Shown here piece after piece: positions 60,548 to 64,000 of a stretch of 64,000 nucleotides of DNA. The stretch is taken from assembly GCA_002337085.1 (NCBI GenBank), contig DDFH01000006.1:835098-899097 (forward strand). The letters run 5' to 3'. The notes under the pieces were generated by a model. The model ran no database searches. It was not told the origin of the DNA and saw nothing but the letters and a program-made list of their open reading frames with translations. The stretch is from Hyphomonadaceae bacterium UBA1933. GTDB lineage: Bacteria; Pseudomonadota; Alphaproteobacteria; Caulobacterales; Aquidulcibacteraceae. Both the position numbers and the translations under genes were made by a program. Position 1 is the stretch's first letter, and each line of letters opens with the position of its first letter.

Positions 60548-62068
60548 ATGGTTCAAGAAAATAAGATGTGGGGTTTGGATGCTATGGGTATTGCAAAATA
60601 TATTTTTGGTTCATTTTTTCCAATATTAACAATTTCAACATCGTCACTTGCTCAAGACGTAAAGGTCGATTGGCAAAAGCTTTTGATTGAAGACGCGCAA
60701 TCCATTCATGATGAATTACTCGATTCCCACCCCGGGACTTATGATAATTTAAATCCAGAATTTTTAAAAACTCTTGATGCAGGGATTTTAAAAGCTAAGG
60801 CGCGTGCAAAAATCGTAAAAGATTACGGCGGTTATAAATGGGCATTGCGTGAATATGTTGCCAGCTTTAACGATGGGCATTTAGGCGTTGGGTTTAATAA
60901 TAATTTCAAAACCGATGATAAATGGCCAGGCTTTTTGGTAAAATATGATGGCGGTAAATATATTGTTGGGGCGGGCGATACGGACGATAAGTCGATCCCT
61001 TCTAATGGCGCGGAACTTATATCATGTGATGGTAAATCGGCGGAAAAAATCGCATATGAGCGGCAGGGACAGTTTCGTGGTAGATGGTTTTTAGAATCCC
61101 AAAAGGCTGATTTTGCAGATTATATAATGGGTGATTTTGGCAATCCTTTTGTGAAATCGCCTAAATCTTGTATTTTCAAACAAGATGGCAAAGCAAAATC
61201 ATATAATTTGCAATGGCGAATTTTTGGGAATGATTTATTAGGTAAAAAACTTGCATTATTACATCCATCCACAAAGCTAAACTTTTCGCAACAGGTCTTA
61301 CCGGGGGGTGGGGTTTGGTTTAAATGGCCGGCTTTTGATGGCAATAGCGATTCCGAAGCAAATAAGGCATTGAAACCAATGTTAGAGGCGGTGCAAAAAA
61401 ATCCTACTGAATTACAAAATGCGAAATATATTGTTTTTGATGTTCGTGGCAATGGTGGTGGCTCGTCAATGTGGGCTTATGAATTTGCCTATGTCGTCTG
61501 GGGAAAAGATTATGTCAAAGAACATTCCCCAAGTGGTGTTAGTTCGGTTGATTGGCGTGTATCAGATAAAAATATTGCGGCCCTTGAAGAAGGGCTAAAA
61601 GACTATCAAGCAAATAATGGATCTGAAGAAGCTATTAAGTGGTTTGAAAAATCTATAAATGGTATGAAGGCAGCAAAGGCAAAAGGCAAAAAATACTTTG
61701 TCGATAAAGACGATGAAGATGATGATAAAGTCGCAAATAAAAATAATGCCACGAAGCTATTTAATGGCAATGCATTTATTGTGACTGATTATACCTGCGC
61801 ATCTGCTTGTCTTGATGCCGTTGATTTGTACAAATCCTTGGGTGTCAAACAAATTGGCACTGTTACAAGTGCGGATACTTTATATATGGATGTAAGGCAG
61901 CAGCAATTGCCATCTGGCTATGCGAATATTTCAATTCCCATGAAGGTTTATCGTGGACGGGCGCGTGGGAATAATATTCCACAAATGCCTGATATTCTAA
62001 TTAAAGATATTGCGAATGACGCCGCGATTTTATCGGCCATTCAAACGTATAATTCAAAGGCAAAATAA
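60548..62068 (+). CDS. Exported S41-family peptidase
   Basis: 506 residues; the N-terminus is open at 60548, with later ATGs at 60566 and 60584 giving a cleaner signal peptide (cleavage near SLA-QD). S41 (C-terminal-processing-like) features: VFDVRGNGGGSS substrate-binding strand, and the nucleophile serine in TCASACLDAVD. No clear PDZ is seen. An unusual lysine/aspartate-rich insert (KAKGKKYFVDKDDEDDDK) is present near 380-400. Paired with the barrel gene 45 bp upstream and probably co-transcribed. Confidence 0.87.
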   Translation: MVQENKMWGLDAMGIAKYIFGSFFPILTISTSSLAQDVKVDWQKLLIEDAQSIHDELLDSHPGTYDNLNPEFLKTLDAGILKAKARAKIVKDYGGYKWALREYVASFNDGHLGVGFNNNFKTDDKWPGFLVKYDGGKYIVGAGDTDDKSIPSNGAELISCDGKSAEKIAYERQGQFRGRWFLESQKADFADYIMGDFGNPFVKSPKSCIFKQDGKAKSYNLQWRIFGNDLLGKKLALLHPSTKLNFSQQVLPGGGVWFKWPAFDGNSDSEANKALKPMLEAVQKNPTELQNAKYIVFDVRGNGGGSSMWAYEFAYVVWGKDYVKEHSPSGVSSVDWRVSDKNIAALEEGLKDYQANNGSEEAIKWFEKSINGMKAAKAKGKKYFVDKDDEDDDKVANKNNATKLFNGNAFIVTDYTCASACLDAVDLYKSLGVKQIGTVTSADTLYMDVRQQQLPSGYANISIPMKVYRGRARGNNIPQMPDILIKDIANDAAILSAIQTYNSKAK

Positions 62069-62070
62069 AA

Positions 62071-62142
62071 CCCCGCAATATTTTTTGCTCTTCGCCTTAT
62101 CCTAAAAGTCTAAAACTTTTCGGGGCAAATTGTTATGCGGGG
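62071..62142. repeat. Inverted arms CCCCGCA/TGCGGGG between convergent genes
   Basis: CCCCGCA (62071-62077) and TGCGGGG (62136-62142) flank 58 bp that include a small AAAAGT/ACTTTT hairpin. The arms match the REP-like family at 2873 and 43776. It lies between two convergent genes and may act as a shared terminator. Confidence 0.4.
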
Positions 62143-62154
62143 CTATATTTATAT

Positions 62155-63540
62155 TTATATTTTCATTAATTCTGCTTTGGCTTCATTTAATGATTTTTCT
62201 ATAATATCGACCATTTTGTCGATACCTGCTTTATCTATGATAAGTGGTGGACACATCACGATGGAATCGCGGATGCCGCGCACCATAAGCCCGTTTTTAA
62301 TACAGATATCGCGCACGATTGGTCCGGCTTTGCCTTCTTTGCCGCCAAAGCGTTTATTAGTGCCTTTTTCGGCAACTATTTCCACTGCCCCAAGCAAGCC
62401 TTTTGAACGTGCCTCCCCAACCAATTCATGGCTTTCAAGGCGTTTTAGTGCCTGTGCAAGATATGGTGCGGTTTCATTGCGGGTTTTGGCAACAAGGTTT
62501 TCATTTTCCATAATCTCAAGGTTTTTTAGGGCAACCGCCGCACACATTGGATGCCCAGAATAAGTATAACCATGCACGAAATCTTCGCCTTTGGTTTTAA
62601 GAACTTCGAAAATATCGCTTGAAATAATGGTTGCCGAAATTGGGGCATAGCCTGATGAAAGTTGTTTGGCGGTGGTGATAATGTCTGGTGTAACACCATA
62701 AGTTTGGTGACCAAACCATTCGCCCGTGCGCCCATAGCCGCAAATAACCTCATCACAGACCAAAAGCACACCATATTTACGGCAAACTGCCTCAATCTTT
62801 TTCCAATATCCTTCTGGTGGAATAATAACCCCGCCTGCGCCCTGTATTGGTTCGGCAACAAAGGCGGCAACTTTGTCGGCACCTAATTCAAGGATTTTAT
62901 CTTCAAGTGCTTGAACGGCACGGTCGCAAAATGCCTCTTCGGTTTCATCAAAACCAAGATTAAATTTATATGGTTGCATAATATGGTGCATATCAGGCAC
63001 TGGCGCATCGTCCATTGTGTGCATCGCACTCATGCCACCCAAAGACGCACCCAGAACCGTAGAGCCGTGATAACCGTTAGTGCGGGCAATGAATGCCTTA
63101 CGCTCTGGCTGCCCCATAAGTGCATGATAACGGCGCACCACGCGGTACATAGTATCAACAGATTCCGAACCCGATGAGTTAAAGAATACATGCTGCAACT
63201 TGCCGCCTGCAATACCCGCAATTTTTGTGGCAAGTTCAATTGCCGGCACGTTAGCAGTCTTAAAGAATGAGTTATAATACGGAAGTTCCAACATTTGCTC
63301 ATAGGCAACTTCGGCAAGTTCTTTACGACCATAACCAACGGCAACGCACCAAAGCCCTGCCATACCGTCAAGGTATTCTTTGCCATCAATATCATAAAAA
63401 TTGCACCCCTCGGCACGGGTGATAATGGTTGATCCCCCGCGTGCCTCAATATGCGAATAATCCGCCTGGGCGGGCATATGGTGGGCAAGGTCTTTTTTAA
63501 TTAGTTCAGCTTTGTTATAATTTCTTTTTGGTGCGCTCAT
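62155..63540 (-). CDS. Class III aminotransferase (omega-amino acid type)
   Basis: 461 residues. PLP-dependent fold type I: PLP lysine K292 (TTAKQLSSGYAPISA), D263 in VCDEVICGYGRTG, GSESVD and the arginine/aromatic substrate region. Resembles beta-alanine/omega-amino acid:pyruvate or putrescine:pyruvate aminotransferases. Exact amine donor unknown. Divergent from the metallopeptidase gene at 63640. Confidence 0.92.
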   Translation of the reverse strand: MSAPKRNYNKAELIKKDLAHHMPAQADYSHIEARGGSTIITRAEGCNFYDIDGKEYLDGMAGLWCVAVGYGRKELAEVAYEQMLELPYYNSFFKTANVPAIELATKIAGIAGGKLQHVFFNSSGSESVDTMYRVVRRYHALMGQPERKAFIARTNGYHGSTVLGASLGGMSAMHTMDDAPVPDMHHIMQPYKFNLGFDETEEAFCDRAVQALEDKILELGADKVAAFVAEPIQGAGGVIIPPEGYWKKIEAVCRKYGVLLVCDEVICGYGRTGEWFGHQTYGVTPDIITTAKQLSSGYAPISATIISSDIFEVLKTKGEDFVHGYTYSGHPMCAAVALKNLEIMENENLVAKTRNETAPYLAQALKRLESHELVGEARSKGLLGAVEIVAEKGTNKRFGGKEGKAGPIVRDICIKNGLMVRGIRDSIVMCPPLIIDKAGIDKMVDIIEKSLNEAKAELMKI

Positions 63541-63639
63541 AATGGCCTCTTATAAAATTGTTATAACAAATTTAAAGTAAATTATGTTTTGGTCAACATT
63601 TTTTATGCAATCTTACTGAAATTCTGCTAAATCACTTTT

Positions 63640-64000
63640 GTGAATCTATTATTGTTTAAAAAATTTCCATTTTTTGAGACGCTTCACCTCGATGGTGGGC
63701 GGGTGGTTCGCGCTGAAATACGCCTTAATCGTGGTGGGCGTTCAATGCGTATGCGCATGAGCCGTGATCATCAAAGCGTTATCATTACTGTGCCACGTTT
63801 CATTGATATGTCGGCGATTAAAAATTTTGTGGCTGGGCATGGTGATTGGCTTGATCGCAACTATAATATTGCAAAAAATGTGGTTTCATTTACCCCTAGG
63901 GCGATAATTCCATTATTGGGATTTAAAACCCGTTTGGAAATCGCGCCACCACGCAGCAAGTTGCAATTTATCACTTGTGAAGGTGAAGAAAACTATCAGG
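63640..64000 (+). CDS. YgjP-like (DUF45) metallopeptidase, 3' truncated
   Basis: N-terminal 120 residues of a M48-like YgjP/DUF45 zinc metallopeptidase, cut by the window end. Start GTG 63640 (product begins MNLLLFKKFPFFETLHLDG). The visible part has the family opening IRLNRGGRSMRMRMSRDHQSVIITVPRF and the 'FVAGHGDWLDRN' helix; the HExxH zinc site would lie downstream, beyond the window. Ribosome site is weak. The identity is from the N-terminal pattern only. Confidence 0.7.
   Translation, partial: MNLLLFKKFPFFETLHLDGGRVVRAEIRLNRGGRSMRMRMSRDHQSVIITVPRFIDMSAIKNFVAGHGDWLDRNYNIAKNVVSFTPRAIIPLLGFKTRLEIAPPRSKLQFITCEGEENYQ

Noticed and set aside
62526..62882. 118-codon frame on the same strand as the aminotransferase
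   Set aside because: Out-of-frame shadow within a gene whose motifs are intact.

Overview
This 64 kb window is chromosomal DNA from a flagellated, AT-leaning alphaproteobacterium (by eye about 40-45% G+C). The placement rests on several alphaproteobacterial gene orders: ftsX-ydcF-plsC, rplU-rpmA-obg-proB, ccmI-ccmE-ccmF-ccmH, flbT-flaF, carB-greA, trxB-lysR, and a Rhodobacter-type gene transfer agent (GTA) cluster. The mix resembles Caulobacterales, Rhizobiales or Hyphomonadaceae-like lineages; I cannot name a genus. No rRNA or tRNA gene, CRISPR array, integrase or transposase was seen.

Layout. 1-5.4 kb: envelope genes (ftsX end, ydcF-like, plsC), ribosomal proteins L21/L27, Obg GTPase, glutamate 5-kinase and a 58-residue two-helix membrane peptide. 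5.4-8.4 kb: a cloverleaf-like palindromic repeat, an EVE-domain protein, a frameshifted four-helix-bundle gene framed by inverted arrays of heptamers, and a class A penicillin-binding protein. 8.6-20.9 kb: a GTA structural operon running terminase, portal, small membrane/coiled-coil protein, prohead protease, capsid, head-tail connector, tail terminator, tail tube, tail chaperones, a very short tape measure, distal tail, hub, peptidase and the 1208-residue host-specificity protein. There is no recognisable g7 head-closure gene, and a REP-like palindrome sits inside the operon. 21-36 kb: DnaJ-class chaperone, class I glutamine amidotransferase, PepSY plus two-component system, cytochrome c maturation genes, a DegP protease with a second two-component system, and a MoxR ATPase.

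36-49 kb: flagellin regulators flbT/flaF followed by a DUF4908-like exported protein, a glycosyltransferase, an orphan P-II protein, a methyltransferase and glyoxalase II. Then comes a small accessory patch (41.4-44.2 kb) with a Fic protein under long palindromic operators, two unknown proteins and about 570 bp of repeat-rich gene-free DNA. An EAL phosphodiesterase, an acyl-CoA dehydrogenase and a DUF2891-like exported protein follow. 49-64 kb: cobalamin adenosyltransferase, carB behind a promoter-proximal terminator, greA, a secreted PDZ/MORN protein, an ELM1-family protein, trxB, a LysR regulator, a TonB-receptor-like barrel paired with an S41 peptidase, a class III aminotransferase and the start of a YgjP-like metallopeptidase.

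The most unusual items are: (i) the GTA cluster with its missing g7, short tape measure and a homopolymer at its first start codon; (ii) the broken four-helix-bundle gene bounded by inverted tandem heptamers, which has the architecture of an uncharacterised mobile or repeat-associated element; (iii) the Fic gene with two long perfect inverted repeats and a third half-site touching its start codon; (iv) the promoter-plus-terminator leader ahead of carB; and (v) the barrel/S41 protease pair. All functional calls come from reading motifs and gene order; no database search was run.
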